Source: Trichobilharzia szidati
Lineage: Eukaryota; Platyhelminthes; Trematoda; Strigeidida; Schistosomatidae
Direction: 5' to 3'
Length of the DNA stretch: 64,000 nt
Assembly: GCA_944472155.2 (NCBI GenBank)
Contig: OX235273.1
Span: 106,724,582 to 106,788,581 of the forward strand
The notes under the pieces are model-generated. The model had not been told where the DNA came from and did not search any database. It was given only the letters and a program-made list of their open reading frames with translations. The translations under genes and the position numbers were made by a program. This document shows, piece by piece, positions 53,470 to 63,910 of the stretch (positions within the stretch are counted from its first letter, which is position 1; every line of letters starts with the position of its first letter).

Positions 53470-54540
53470 GAACAAGACATATAAGCGAACAGTGTTGCTG
53501 TTTTCAATTAGATCTTCTTCAGGCTTTCCTCTAATTTACATAGATCTATATATAAAATTTTTAACCAATGACGTTGATTTTGTGGATCAAATAATAATAA
53601 TAACAAAATATTGATAATGAGGTTTATGCAGGTGGCGAAAAGAATAACAAAGTCAGTAATATGTGTATATGTAGACAATTCAATAAATAAATTAGATCAA
53701 ATCTTAAAAGCTACGTAATACTAAAGGTGAAGTGGACAGATAATCAGAGTTTAAATAAATATCATAAAATTACGAAGGAGATGGAAAATAAGAGAGGATA
53801 GGAGGGTTTTGAATAGAATTCACCTAGGCTAAGGAAGGGAGAGACAAAAGTAGAACAAACTTCTTTGATCGTATGCAAAGACTAGGATCGTTCTCTCGAA
53901 TTAATTCCCATGGCTTCAGTTATGTGTAAAAGACGGATTCGAACAACTAGACAGCTTAACAAACACATTATTGAGCATCTTCCTTCATGGTTCGGAAAAA
54001 GTCAAATAAAATCTATAACAAGTTCTATTTTGGTTCATTTGATTGATAGCGGTGACCAATTGGACAGAAGTAGTGCCTTCAAAGTTATCTATCGCATTCT
54101 ATCGAGCCTTTCGAACGGAATTCGAACCCGTCTTTTACTCATAGCCGAAGCTATGAGGATGAATTCGAGAGAACGATCGTAGTCTTTGCAAACGACAAAA
54201 GAAGTTTGTTCTACCTTTGTCTCTCCCTCGCTTAGCCTAGGTGAATTCTATTTGAAACACTCCCACCCTTTCTTATCTTCCATCTCCTTCGTACTTTTAT
54301 GATATTTATTTAAACTCTGATTATCTGTCCACTTCACCACCTTTAGCATTACATAACTTTTAAGATTTGATCTAATTTATTTATTGAATTGTCTACATAT
54401 ACAAAACATCTACCACATTATTATTATTATTTGATCCACAAAATCACCGTTATTGGTTAAAATTTTCTATATATAAATCTATGTAAATTCGAGTAAAGCA
54501 TGAAGAAGATCTAATTGAAAACAATATTGTTCTAATATTA
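53470..54540 (+). pseudogene. Fold-back PLE with endonuclease C-terminal half
   Basis: Left arm 53505-53915 and right arm 54165-54515 are inverted copies over roughly 350-400 bp (for example 'cctaggctaaggaaggga' at 53824 against 'tccctcgcttagcctagg' at 54225). Between them the frame 53910-54182 encodes 'LNKHIIEHLPSWFGKSQIKS', 'SSILVHLIDSGDQLDRSSAFK' and the C-terminal 'RTRLLLIAEAMRMNSRER', the second half of a PLE GIY-YIG protein. The GIY-YIG boxes themselves are absent. It lies in a large filamin intron (51219-58529). Confidence 0.82.
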
Positions 54541-54885
54541 AATATGGGAATATTTAAAGATTATTTTAAATTGTAAAGTTTAATTATCTCCACCAGAAAT
54601 GCAAAAGTCTAAATGTAAAAGTGCGATTTAGCTAAAAACTGTTTATATAATAATAATGATAAAAATAAAATGAAATGTTATCTTTAGACGGTGCCATCCC
54701 AGGGGTTGTAGTCTCTTGATGTCCCATTTATTTGTACGGAGGAAATAAAGACTGCTATCATTTCCTTTTGTAAAATATTATCACCGGCCATAATCAGTGT
54801 CTAAAATCCTTTTCTTTGCTAGTTGTCATTAAAAGTGTTATCAGATCCGCTGATAGATGTTTAAGACTAGGCATGGTTATATATA
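54541..54885. other. Unassigned AT-rich sequence
   Basis: No frame or repeat match. A (TA) run at 54879-54895 adjoins the next element. Confidence 0.4.
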
Positions 54886-54891
54886 TATATA

Positions 54892-55403
54892 TATTCAAGT
54901 GTTGGTTTGTAGGGATTTGATTGGTTACAGGATTTTCATCATGAGCTGAAATCAGTTAGAGAACCACTGGAAAACCTGGGAGTACTGGACAGTACTGGAC
55001 TGAATATCAATGAGATTCTCACTAGCGACTTGCCCTATTCAGGTAGGTAGTTACCTGGAGTTCTAGTGAGAAGTCGTGACCAGTAGGATGCAGCAGGTCG
55101 GGTGTGAGAACAAATACTCGCCGAAGACATTGGCTAGGGGTCGCGCTATGTCGTGAATTGGCAGAAGTTAGAGTTCATGGGCCATTGGATCGGATCCCAG
55201 TAGCTTAATAGTCTACGAGCTCGCTAACCTTGTAACCAGAAGGTCCCGGGTTCGAATCCTGGTGGGTGCGTACTGCTGAAGAGTCCCAAACTAGGATAAA
55301 ACAGCTGTCCAGCACTCCTAGGTTTTCTAATGGTTCTCTAACTAATGTCAGCTCATGATGAAAATCCTGTAACCAATCAAATCCCTACAAACCAACACCT
55401 GAA
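54892..55403 (+). mobile_element. Complete family H element: inverted arms, tRNA-like module, hammerhead
   Basis: The left arm 54892-54993 is the inverted copy of 55303-55403. The body (55010-55190) leads to a tRNA-like module: A-box-like 'cagtagcttaatagtctacg', anticodon-arm region 'ctaaccttgtaaccagaagg', B-box-like 'gggttcgaatcc' (55249-55260). Then the hammerhead at 55270-55315: stem I GTACTG/CAGCAC, core CTGAAGA (all core positions conserved, A at the free position 7), stem II TCC/GGA, then ATAAAAC where CGAAAC is expected, palindromic ACAGCTGT. The inner edge of the left arm coincides with the predicted cleavage site. TA-rich sequence flanks both ends. Confidence 0.88.
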
Positions 55404-55434
55404 TATATATGTAGATAACATACATAGATTTAGA

Positions 55435-55885
55435 AAGAATCACTTCTTCTAACATGGATCAGAAACGTGGCGTCGCAGAGTTACGAAAAGGATTTCCAAC
55501 AGCCAGCTGTAGACTTTTATTAACGGCTGCCTTCACCGACTCCTTACTGAATAAACAGATGGCCAAAAATGTATTAGCAATCAAAAACCTCTAGGAACGA
55601 ACTAATCAAGAACTTATTGGTCAACAAATATGCCGGAGAAATTGTGGATAGATCGGACACACACTGAGGATGACATCGCGCGACTGGCTAGCGCATTTGA
55701 CTGGAAGCCATGTGGGGAAAAACGAGTTCGAAATCTGAAGGCAACATGGAGTAGATCGTGTAAGGACGAGAAAGAAGTCTATGGACAATCATCGAGTTAG
55801 CTAAGGAGGTTTACTCAGGACAGGACAAAGTGGAAACTTGGTGTTGAAGTCCTATGCTCCTCTTGAAACCAACCCGATTTAATTT
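55435..55885 (+). mobile_element. LINE family A fragment
   Basis: 'acatggatcagaaacgtgg', 'ccagctgtagacttttatta', then the 'caacaaatatgccggagaa' region and the 3' UTR ending 'gaagtcctatgctcctctt'. Frame lost. Confidence 0.65.
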
Positions 55886-56300
55886 CTACACCTCACTACC
55901 ACTGTTACTGACTTGAACAAGGCTCAATTTCTAATCATTTATGTTACGTCATCCAACTTATTTGCTCAATTTCACTTCTACTTAGTCTCCACCTGTAATT
56001 ACCTCTGTTGCTAACCTGACCTAAGTTGAAACATTTTAGTCAATTATATTACGTCATCTAACTTACTAACTCAATCTTACTTTAGTTGCTATCTGATTAA
56101 TCTTGTTTCTATATTAGATCATTCTTGTATTACCTGATCAATTATCTAAACTTGACAAACCTCATGTACACACACACACAATTAATTGTATATGAACGCG
56201 ATTGTACAGCTATGTGAATGAATTCGCCGAAAAGAATCTCTTCGCTGAACGTCTTCTCTTTTTCATATGACTCAATGGGAATTTTCAAGCTACTCAAATA
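55886..56300 (+). mobile_element. PLE 3' UTR
   Basis: Pyrimidine-rich sequence followed by 'gtacacacacacac', 'gcgattgtacagct' and 'cttcgctgaacg', as at 770-945 and, more distantly, 59400-59490. The coding part is absent. Confidence 0.55.
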
Positions 56301-56764
56301 TAAAATCCGTTAAAAACAGACTACAAAGCCAGTTGATTTTCTTATCAGTGGAAGTTCTAATAAATCATATTTATAGAATAATTAGGGATGAGAGTATCTA
56401 AGAGTGGTGATTGGATGATGACTAATGATAGAGAAATGGCCGTCTAAATCGTGGTGGAAATTCGAACCACCATCCAACACTCTACCAGGAGAGATAAGAG
56501 ACCCCACCGCAATCATCCCTGGTAATGGGTGCCCAGCTGCTGTCTGAATAAATCATACTTAACTGTGTGTTTATAACTACCCAAGTTACCCAACTAAGTC
56601 TTCTCTTACCAAACTTAATTATATCGAATTAGAAGTAGAAGAGCCCTCAATTAAATAATAGTTAGAATATTTACGATATGTAAAATCACTTGCGAAAGTC
56701 ACTGAGATTACACTATTTTCAGAGGTGAACAATATTCTTAACGAGTTCAGGTATAACTTGTAGA
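56301..56764. other. Unassigned; possible tRNA-like trace at 56440-56510
   Basis: The minus strand around 56460-56500 has 'ggtagagtgttggatggtgg' and 'ttcgaatttcc', loosely like A/B boxes. The rest is AT-rich. Confidence 0.35.
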
Positions 56765-57225
56765 CAAAGAAATAAGTTTTCAAGAGTTGGTTTGTAAGGA
56801 TTAGATTTGTTTTTACGAGTTTGACCATGGATTGATATCAGTTAGAGAACCATTGAAAACCTGGGAGTACCGCCAGACAGCTGTTTCACCCTAGTTTGGG
56901 AATCTAGTGGGAAGTCGTGACCAGTGCGGTCCATCCAGTCGGAAGTGAGGATGGATGTCCCACCGATGACTTCGGCTTGTGGTCGCGCTAAAATCACGAA
57001 TTGGTAGAAGTTAGGATTCATGGACTGGCCACTGAATCGGGTCCCGGTGGCTAAATGGTATACGAGCCAGCTTGACTTGTAACCGGAAGGTCCTGGGTTC
57101 GAACCCTAGTGGTGGGTGAATACTTCCGATGATTCCCAAACAGCTGTCTGACAGTACTCCCAGGTTTTCAATGATTCTCTAACCGATATCAATCCGTGGT
57201 CAAACTCGTAAAAGCAAACAAGTAA
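56765..57225 (+). mobile_element. Family H element with long left arm
   Basis: The left arm 56776-56906 (antisense tail plus antisense hammerhead up to 'gggaatc') pairs with 57130-57222. The body starts at 56907. The tRNA-like module includes 'ggtggctaaatggtatacgag' and B-box-like 'gggttcgaaccc' (57096-57107). The sense hammerhead has lost stem II: CCGATGATTCCC runs directly into AAACAGCTGTC. It is the second copy here with both arms. Confidence 0.82.
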
Positions 57226-57239
57226 CAGAGAAGATTTAT

Positions 57240-57560
57240 AGCTCAGGTAGATGAATTCGGTATGATTGGGTTCCCTGAGTCGTTTGGTTTAATTTTAAAG
57301 CTTTAGACTGAACCCATTTGAATACTTCTTGAATGATATAATCGTCTCTCCTGATAATCTTCGCCGTGATTAAATGTTAATTTTCATGTGCATAAGTTAT
57401 TTAATTGGCGTGGAATTTGACTTTTCTGTCATGCAACTTATTCTCTATCAGTTAATAAATCTGATCTATAATAATGTGTCCACTGATATGAGATTCGTTG
57501 AAGTTTCAGGAATCTAATAATTCTCTAGTATTTTCGGCTTTTCCATTATTTGAAATTTCT
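57240..57560 (-). mobile_element. PLE 3' end, antisense
   Basis: Resembles 20430-20765 and 32440-32770 ('ttcttgaatgatataatcgtctctcctg', 'gttaataaatctgatctata'). The hammerhead-like core is degraded. Confidence 0.6.
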
Positions 57561-58140
57561 ACATTTCCCCAGTTGATACATGTCTTGTATTTGCACAACT
57601 AGATCTTGGACATGGAGTAGTAGGTTTCGCCCCCTTTGATCAATATGGTGCTTGTCGCATTTCATGCAATTTATTTTGTAAATAGTTTTGATGTATTATT
57701 TTGATTGGACACTAGTAACTAGTGTGGCGTGTCTAGTCCTTTATTTGGTGCAAACTGAATTCTATCAGTCAGGTTTGCAATGTGGCCACCACACCACTAG
57801 GTGGCTCGCCATCACGGTGCACATTGATCTGATAATATTAGATGGCTGGAAGCAATCGGCAGGAAGCCCTGCTTGACCTAGGTTTCGTACTAGTTGGCAC
57901 TCATAAGTCAGGAAGGCGTATCTGCAACCAACTTGAAGGAACTCATATCCCTTCTGAGATTCACACCCGCGTCACCCAGTGCTGCAGTCAGAGACGTTAC
58001 CAGCGAGCAATTTGGGCTCGTGATTCACCTCCTGTAAGGTTGTATTGGATACCCTTTTGATTGCACACTAATTATTAACTAGTGTAATGTGTCGAGTCCT
58101 ATGTTTGGTGCAGATTAAATTCTATCAGTTAGTGTTGGCA
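57561..58140 (-). mobile_element. Family D SINE and flanks
   Basis: 57840-58025 matches 29080-29265, including 'gcgtatctgcaacca' and an antisense B-box-like region near 57955-57975. Flanking blocks at 57700-57770 and 58065-58135 are imperfect direct repeats of each other ('gtctagtcctttatttggtgca' against 'gtcgagtcctatgtttggtgca'). Confidence 0.6.
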
Positions 58141-58319
58141 CTGTACAACTTTGAAGTAAATTTATGAAAAATAGATCTCATTGTTCATAAAATGAATTAA
58201 GAAACATGAGTTCCAAGTAAAAGTACTTCTGACAGCTGTCTTCAGTAGCCTAACATCATCCATAATGAATAGGAAAAGATATAGGAAAGGTTGAAAGATT
58301 ACTTATAACGTCACTTGTT

Positions 58320-58402
58320 AGGTGAAGATGAGCCTTATTGGCTTAACAACTTGGCTTTTATTCAGTAGGCTTCGGGTTCGAGTCCTACCTTAATTACTTC
58401 AC
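58320..58402 (+). mobile_element. tRNA-like fragment
   Basis: 'ttattggcttaacaacttgg' followed by 'cttcgggttcgagtcc' has A- and B-box flavour. No cloverleaf closes, so a SINE relic is more likely than a tRNA gene. Confidence 0.45.
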
Positions 58403-58529
58403 TTTGAACAGCCGGGCACTGACACTAGTCCACTTATATTATGTATGGTAGACTGGATAAATTATAAAGTATTCGATAAAGACAATAATAATCCACACTT
58501 AACAACATTGAAAAAAAAATTTAACCTAC

Positions 58530-58811
58530 CTGGAATTTTTAAATTCAATTCACACTGACTACCAACATAAGTTGCATCAGCAAGTTCCCTTTGTCGAGTA
58601 ATTCGCTCCATCATTCTAAGCGAAGGTTCTCCACCGATATGAACAACAAAAGGACTTCCTGGGACTGGTTGATCAGCATACTTAACATTGATAATATATG
58701 TTCCAGGCTCTGTTGGTCGATAGGTGACAAGACAAGTACCATCTTGATTATCATGACATTCAATATCAGCTTTACTAGGACCTTCAATGGATAGATTTAA
58801 ACCGCCATAAC
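58530..58811 (-). CDS. FLN: Filamin exon (repeat 19, start of repeat 20)
   Basis: Acceptor 'ttttttcaag' above 58811, donor GTAGGT at 58524-58529. After two bases it reads [20 protein letters not shown], '[20 protein letters not shown]', '[19 protein letters not shown]', then a linker '[20 protein letters not shown]' and 'CELNLKIPG'. Vertebrate repeat 19 has [16 protein letters not shown] and ADQHVPGSPF, with the same ESITRRR-type linker into repeat 20. Phases fit both neighbours. Upstream and downstream introns are 5.1 and 7.3 kb and full of PLEs. Confidence 0.95.
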
Positions 58812-58879
58812 CTTGAAAAAAGAAAAAAAATATTACACAGAGTTACAATGGAATGTTAGCTCCTGGAATGAAATGTACA

Positions 58880-59490
58880 GTCCACCAGATTCGTCTTTTA
58901 AGATCATCTCCAAAGTGAAGCCAAATGGTACGAAGGGTGTCAGGTTTCGGCTTTTGTGTATGGTGGAGGCGCTGGCAATTCGTCAATACAACCCCGAACT
59001 CTGTATACAGAAAACGTTTGTCCAGTCTCTTACTCTACCTTGGTCTTAACATCTTCACTAGTCCTTCACTGTAATAAAAATTTTTTTGATTTTTTCTTTT
59101 CCTTTTCTAATTTTTACTTTTACTTTTAGTTTGCTTTTGCTTTAATAATTAATTCACTATTATCACTCTCATATGTTCCTTTTGTACATTTTCACACCCT
59201 CTTCACACTTGTTAAATTGACACTCAACTACCACCTTTCTTCTCACTCAATAGCAATTTTAACCTTATCAAATTTCTATCTTTGTGCCGTTGAGTACCAC
59301 GTAATTTACAACTTTTATTTTTTACTTCTTAAGCCAATTCCGAGTAATTATATCAGTTCTGTCACCCCTATTACTCAATAATAGACTACTACACATTTTT
59401 AGTAATATAAATACGACTGTACAGCCAGCCTCTGAAGATGATTTCGTCGATAAAGAAAATTTTCTTCGCTGAATTTTTCTTGTATATTCA
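58880..59490 (+). mobile_element. PLE C-terminal coding and 3' UTR
   Basis: Frame to 59049: 'SSFKIISKVKPNGTKGVRFR', 'LLCMVEALAIRQYNPELCIQ', ending KTFVQSLTLPWS, the typical PLE nuclease end. A T-rich UTR follows with 'ctctgaagatgatttcgtcg' near 59431 and 'ttcttcgctgaa' near 59462. Confidence 0.75.
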
Positions 59491-59864
59491 GTCTATTCCT
59501 TACAGTAGTCCTACAGGAGGTCAAATAGTTCAGCGGTAGCATCGCCGAACGCAGCGCTAGGTGATATAACTTCTAATTTTCCAGGAGATATCAGCCAATT
59601 CCTTCGAGACTTCAGCTATTCGCTGTTGATGACTGCTAACAAACACAAAGTCAAGGTTAAGTAGGGTTCCCTCTGGATTGCCTGCAACGATCCATCCCGA
59701 TAACGACTCACTTAGCTTGATAACAACCACACTGCAAACCTAAACGGACAGAATAAGGTGACGCTAGAGTCCCCGTATCTGATCTGAAGACGATGAATAA
59801 ATAGTTTGCAACAGCTCCATTGCTGAACAACACCATCCATCAATTAAGAGAAACGATTTAAATA
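59491..59864. other. Unassigned, possible tRNA-like start at 59518
   Basis: 'aaatagttcagcggtagcat' resembles a tRNA A-box region, but no B box is placed. The rest is unassigned. Confidence 0.35.
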
Positions 59865-61095
59865 TGATGGAGAAGGTTTGTAGCTCAGGCATATGATTTT
59901 GATGTGGTTGTGTTCTCTGAGCTGGATAGTTAATTTGAGAAGCTTTCATCGCCCTACTAGGCGACATCTTCAGCGGATACTTCAATTCGAGGAAGTGAGC
60001 TTTTAGATTTCTCCACGAGTTTATTAATCATCTCTCCTGGTGGATGACCTTGGAAGTGGTTGGTTGTTTTTGTGTGTTTTCACACCATCTAGGCTATTTG
60101 TGTTGGAACTGATTGTTTCTTTGACTTGAAGTTTGACCCTTTGTGTGTGAGGTTTCTTTCTTATCGGTTAATACATTTTATCTATGTTGATGTGTCTATT
60201 GATTGATGATTCAGTGGAATACCAGGCAGGCTTCTAAAATTTCTCTAGCATTCTAGTTGTTTTCCCTGAAGAAAGATATCTCATGGACGTCTTCCAAAAG
60301 AATGGATATCCACGGAACTACATCAGAAGACAAATACCCCCGAGATAACCTATCAAACCAAAAGCCCCCAAGGAAAGCACAAAGAAAATCGCCTTAGCAT
60401 CTCAGAAATCCCTACAAGACTCTTCAAACCTTGATGAGGAATTGACGTCGTACACAAACCAACAAAGTCACTTCACTCAATTCTATGTCAACCAAAAGAC
60501 TCAACAGCAAAAGAAGATAAAACCAACATCATTTACAAAATAAATTGTAACAACTGGAAAAAACACTACATTGGCCAAAGTGGACGTCCCCTTCGTCTTC
60601 GTATCCACGAACATAAGCTGGCAGACAAAAGACATGACATCCACTCCCTCGCTCATATCACTACATACAGACAACCACGGACATCAATTCGATTGGGACA
60701 ACCAACGTTCAAATATTAGACAGAGGAAACAGCAAGAACGCGCGAGAATTTTTAGAAGCCTCATATTCCAGTGAATCATCAATCAATAGACGCATCAACA
60801 TAGACAAAATATATCAACCGATAAGAAAGAAACCTCACACACAAAGGGTCAAAGTTCGAGTCGAAAAAACAATCAGTTCCAATACAAGTAGCCTAGAGGG
60901 TGTGATAACACACAAAAAACCAAAGAGTCACGTTCAAGGTCACTACCAGGAGAGATGAAAAATAAACTCGTGGAGAAATCTAAAAGCTCACTTCAACGAA
61001 TTGAAGTATGCGCTGAAGATGTCGCCTAGTAGGGCAATGAAAGCTTCGCAAATCAACCATCCAACTCAGAGAATACAAGTATATCAAAAAAAGAG
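59865..61095 (+). pseudogene. Fold-back PLE with GIY-YIG endonuclease
   Basis: Left arm 59870-60265 and right arm 60735-61085 are inverted copies. Each holds the hammerhead-like core (59942-59974 antisense, 61012-61044 sense). Between them, frames give 'DVFQKNGYPRNYIRRQIPP', 'IIYKINCNNWKKHYIGQSGR', 'PLRLRIHEHKLADKRHDIHS', then a 'TSIRLGQ' relic. HYIGQSGR is an intact GIY-YIG second box. Stops and frameshifts elsewhere. The same family as 24478-25432. Confidence 0.83.
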
Positions 61096-62194
61096 AAAAG
61101 ATCTACCAAAACTGTTAGTTACTCATGAAATTAACAAGTGACGTAAACAAATCACTTCAATATACTCTGGAGGTATACAACAAGCTGATGTGACTGAAAA
61201 TGAAAAAAGAGTTGCTAACTAGAATCGACTGTCATAACATCCTCTCATACTATCTTGATGGCTGTAATACGCAAGACTTCAATTTCATTAGTATTATTGC
61301 AGTACGAATCTTGGTCACAACAGAATAAAAGAAAAGTGATCTTGGAGTAACCATCTGTTCGGCTTGAAAGCTTACATTGAGACAATAAGTCTGGAGTCTG
61401 TTGTGACCTACACTTTAGATCCAGTTTCAATTACTACTTAATTTCTTCTCTATGACAAGGTATACTACTGATTAACCGATATAAGTAGTTGAAAGCATTT
61501 ACGTCAATAAGTAGTGCTTGCTAGTTAGATCGAAGTGTCAAGCGGACTATATATATCGTTATGTGTATATTTTTGGATTTTCTAAGTACATCACTGTGAA
61601 TTCTCATCAAGTTGCTTATTTGATTATTTGTATTACCAGTTTCTCCCAAAATAGTAAGCTGGGACTAGGATGATTAGAACAGATCCACCTTTCTGAGTTG
61701 ACTCAAGCCAGAAACACCAAGTGATGAGCTCATTTTCAAACGAGCTTTCAATGTTCACATCATTTCGATCTGGCTAGCAAGTTCTGTTGGCTGATGTGAA
61801 TTGTTTCCAGCCACACATTTTAATCAGCAGGACGGGCTAACATGACATTATGCTTGTTTTGTTAGTTCCCATTCATCGTAGGTCGTAAATCTGATTATTT
61901 TGAGGTACCAAGAGAAACCTTGACAAATTTTAATCTCGAACTGTGCAATTCTTTAATAGTTTATTGTGTTCTATGCACTGCTATTCCGCTAAATTAGCCA
62001 TCCGGAATTCGAATGATTGGAACTCATTTGACTCTATAGGCTAAGTCAAACTGTTTACACCGTGGGTAAATAAGCTCATCCTCCCACGAGTGAAACAGTT
62101 GTCCGTGTTAACATCACGTCAGTATGACCAGTAATAAGTTCTACTGGTTTCCCACTACGCATAGCGGTTGGAGCAAAGTTAAACTTTAAGCAAC
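61096..62194. other. Unassigned intron sequence
   Basis: AT-rich sequence of the large filamin intron. No exon-like frame or recognised repeat. Confidence 0.4.
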
Positions 62195-62350
62195 ACTAAC
62201 TACCAATCAGCAAATGACCTCGAACGCACCAGTCACATGAAGGAGGCATTTTTGTGTATGGAATATTTATATTTATGGAAAAAAATGCATAAAAACTGTA
62301 GAAAATTATTACACAGGATACCTTCCTCTCACATGTGGTAAAAATAGCTC
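62195..62350 (-). mobile_element. Merlin end fragment
   Basis: 'accaatcagcaaatgacctcg', 'ggaggcatttttgtgtatgg' and 'tgcataaaaactgtagaaaa' parallel the left end of the Merlin copy at 38085-38165. The terminal repeat itself is not present. Confidence 0.5.
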
Positions 62351-62376
62351 TCAGTTTTAGGTTGGAGTATCAACAG

Positions 62377-62545
62377 AGTATAATTCCATTGTGGGTAAAA
62401 TTTATTTTGATTAAGTCTCATAGTGTTATACAGTAATATTTACTGAGCAATAAATTGTGCTCGAAACGTTGTCATCAGTAAATATTACTGTATAACACTG
62501 TGTGATTTTATCGAAATAAATTTTACCCACAATGGATTTATACTC
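62377..62545. mobile_element. Short palindromic member of family X
   Basis: Arms of about 70 bp (62377-62446, 62476-62545) with near-perfect inverted match and a 29-bp spacer containing 'gtgctcgaaacgtt'. The same outer sequence as 29408, 30594 and 42890. Confidence 0.8.
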
Positions 62546-62576
62546 TACCAGCACAGTTCACGGCAAAGTTCAACAA

Positions 62577-63310
62577 TAGCGTCCCAGGAGTGAGTGACTT
62601 TCAGCCAACCAATCATAAAAATGAGGAATGTTTGCTCAGAAAATGATGTATATTGGCAAGAAAATGCTTGAAAACGCATTATACAGGTTATATTTCTCTG
62701 ACATGACTTAAAAATACGTCGTAGTTATAACAAAGAATATCAGTTGCTAAGTTAGACTAGTTTATGTACATGCATTCACTGAGATGACTGCAGATAAACT
62801 GATTTTGTGAATAATTTATCTCTCTCATCCTGCTGGCAGTCTTCCAAAAAAAGCTCTCGGTTGAATTATTATGGTTTCCAGCAAGAGGATAGACGACTAC
62901 TTACCACGAAAACGTGGATAATAAAAAAAATTAAAATAAATGACATCAAAAATAGATCTATCCCTAATCGTAACCATAAGCTTAATCCTGACCCTAACAC
63001 TAAACCTAACCTTAATCCTAACCCTAATCATAACCCTTATTCAAACCGTAATTCTAACCCTAATGCTAATTATAACCCTGATCCTAACCCTAACCCCAAT
63101 ACTTACCTTAACCCTAATCCTAACCCTAACGAGCTATTAACACATTGTCCAAACAGTACTTAAAAACGTGATCTGGGTGAAATTTGCTCCTAAGTTGGTG
63201 AATAGCGTTGATATTTCAGCTATGATAATGACAGATGCCGTTAGCCAACGACTAGCATGCGTTCAAGGTCATTGGAGCGTTCACACTCCTGGAACGCTAT
63301 TGTTGAACTT
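62577..63310 (-). mobile_element. Merlin copy, internally deleted, with telomere-like insert
   Basis: Terminal inverted repeats of about 27 bp: 62577-62603 ('aagttcaacaatagcgtccc') and 63284-63310. Inside, 62640-62890 aligns with the transposase 3' end and UTR of the 38 kb copy ('gagatgactgcagataaactg' against 'tagatgactaaaaataactt'). The catalytic region is gone. 'cagttcac' and 'cagttcat' flank the two ends at 62564 and 63316, suggesting an 8-base target duplication as usual for Merlin. Confidence 0.78.
62985..63130. repeat. Degenerate CCCTAA telomere-like repeats
   Basis: About 24 units of CCTAAC/CCCTAA with frequent one-base changes (ACCCTAATCAT, ACCGTAATTCT). The complement TTAGGG is the usual animal telomere unit. 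The array lies inside the Merlin copy. Confidence 0.85.
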
Positions 63311-63383
63311 CGTCCAGTTCATATGTTCTATTCTTATATCAACAGAGTAATTTAACCACATTCTATGCATGTAATTATTTAGG

Positions 63384-63520
63384 TCCTCTAACCCTAACAA
63401 TAACTCCAATCTTTGGTGAACCTAACCCTAACATGAAAATATCTCTAAACTAACTGTAATCTAACTCGAAGCAACCCTAATGTCGTCTTTATTAGGTTAA
63501 CCTAAGCCAAACCTTGTCCT
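63384..63520. repeat. Scattered telomere-like units
   Basis: Isolated 'ctaaccctaac' (63389), 'cctaaccctaac' (63421) and related units outside the Merlin end, more decayed than the array at 62985. Confidence 0.55.
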
Positions 63521-63910
63521 TGGCTTATAGCGCAACTTAATCTTTCCAAAACCAAAGCAGAAACTTGCCAGATATCCCAATTAATAGCACAACACTTCGA
63601 TGAGCATATTTTATTGATGATGACAACAATATTAGCCAGGTCTCACTAACTTGATGGGTGAACATCTCAATGGTCGCACCCCATTGGTAGTTAGTTAGTG
63701 GTGCTTAGAGTTTAACTTGGCATCAATCGGTCGCATATATTAACATAAAATTATGCTCGCTTTCTAGATTGTCAAATATGGTGTATTATGTGAATTTTTA
63801 CCCCCAAAACGGTGTAATTTGTAAGCTGTGAGAATCTAAGGAAGCTCTTAAACAAAATATTAATATTACAGAACACTTTTATTCCACACAAAAAGAAAGT
63901 TTAAACTTAC
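63521..63910. other. Unassigned intron sequence
   Basis: AT-rich intron next to a filamin donor site. No repeat recognised. Confidence 0.4.

Noticed and set aside
55190..55262. A functional tRNA-Thr gene (TGT in the anticodon-arm region)
   Set aside because: The module is part of a repeated element with the same surroundings in many copies and the cloverleaf is incomplete.
58591..58794. Plus-strand frame opposite the filamin exon
   Set aside because: Antisense shadow of the repeat 19 exon.
62985..63130. True chromosome end
   Set aside because: Units are degenerate, the array is about 145 bp, lies inside a transposon, and filamin coding sequence continues on the far side.
62807..63163. Asn/Pro-rich protein-coding frames (118 and 66 aa) over the CCCTAA repeats
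   Set aside because: The frames arise from 6-base periodicity of the telomere-like array; no start context or splice evidence.
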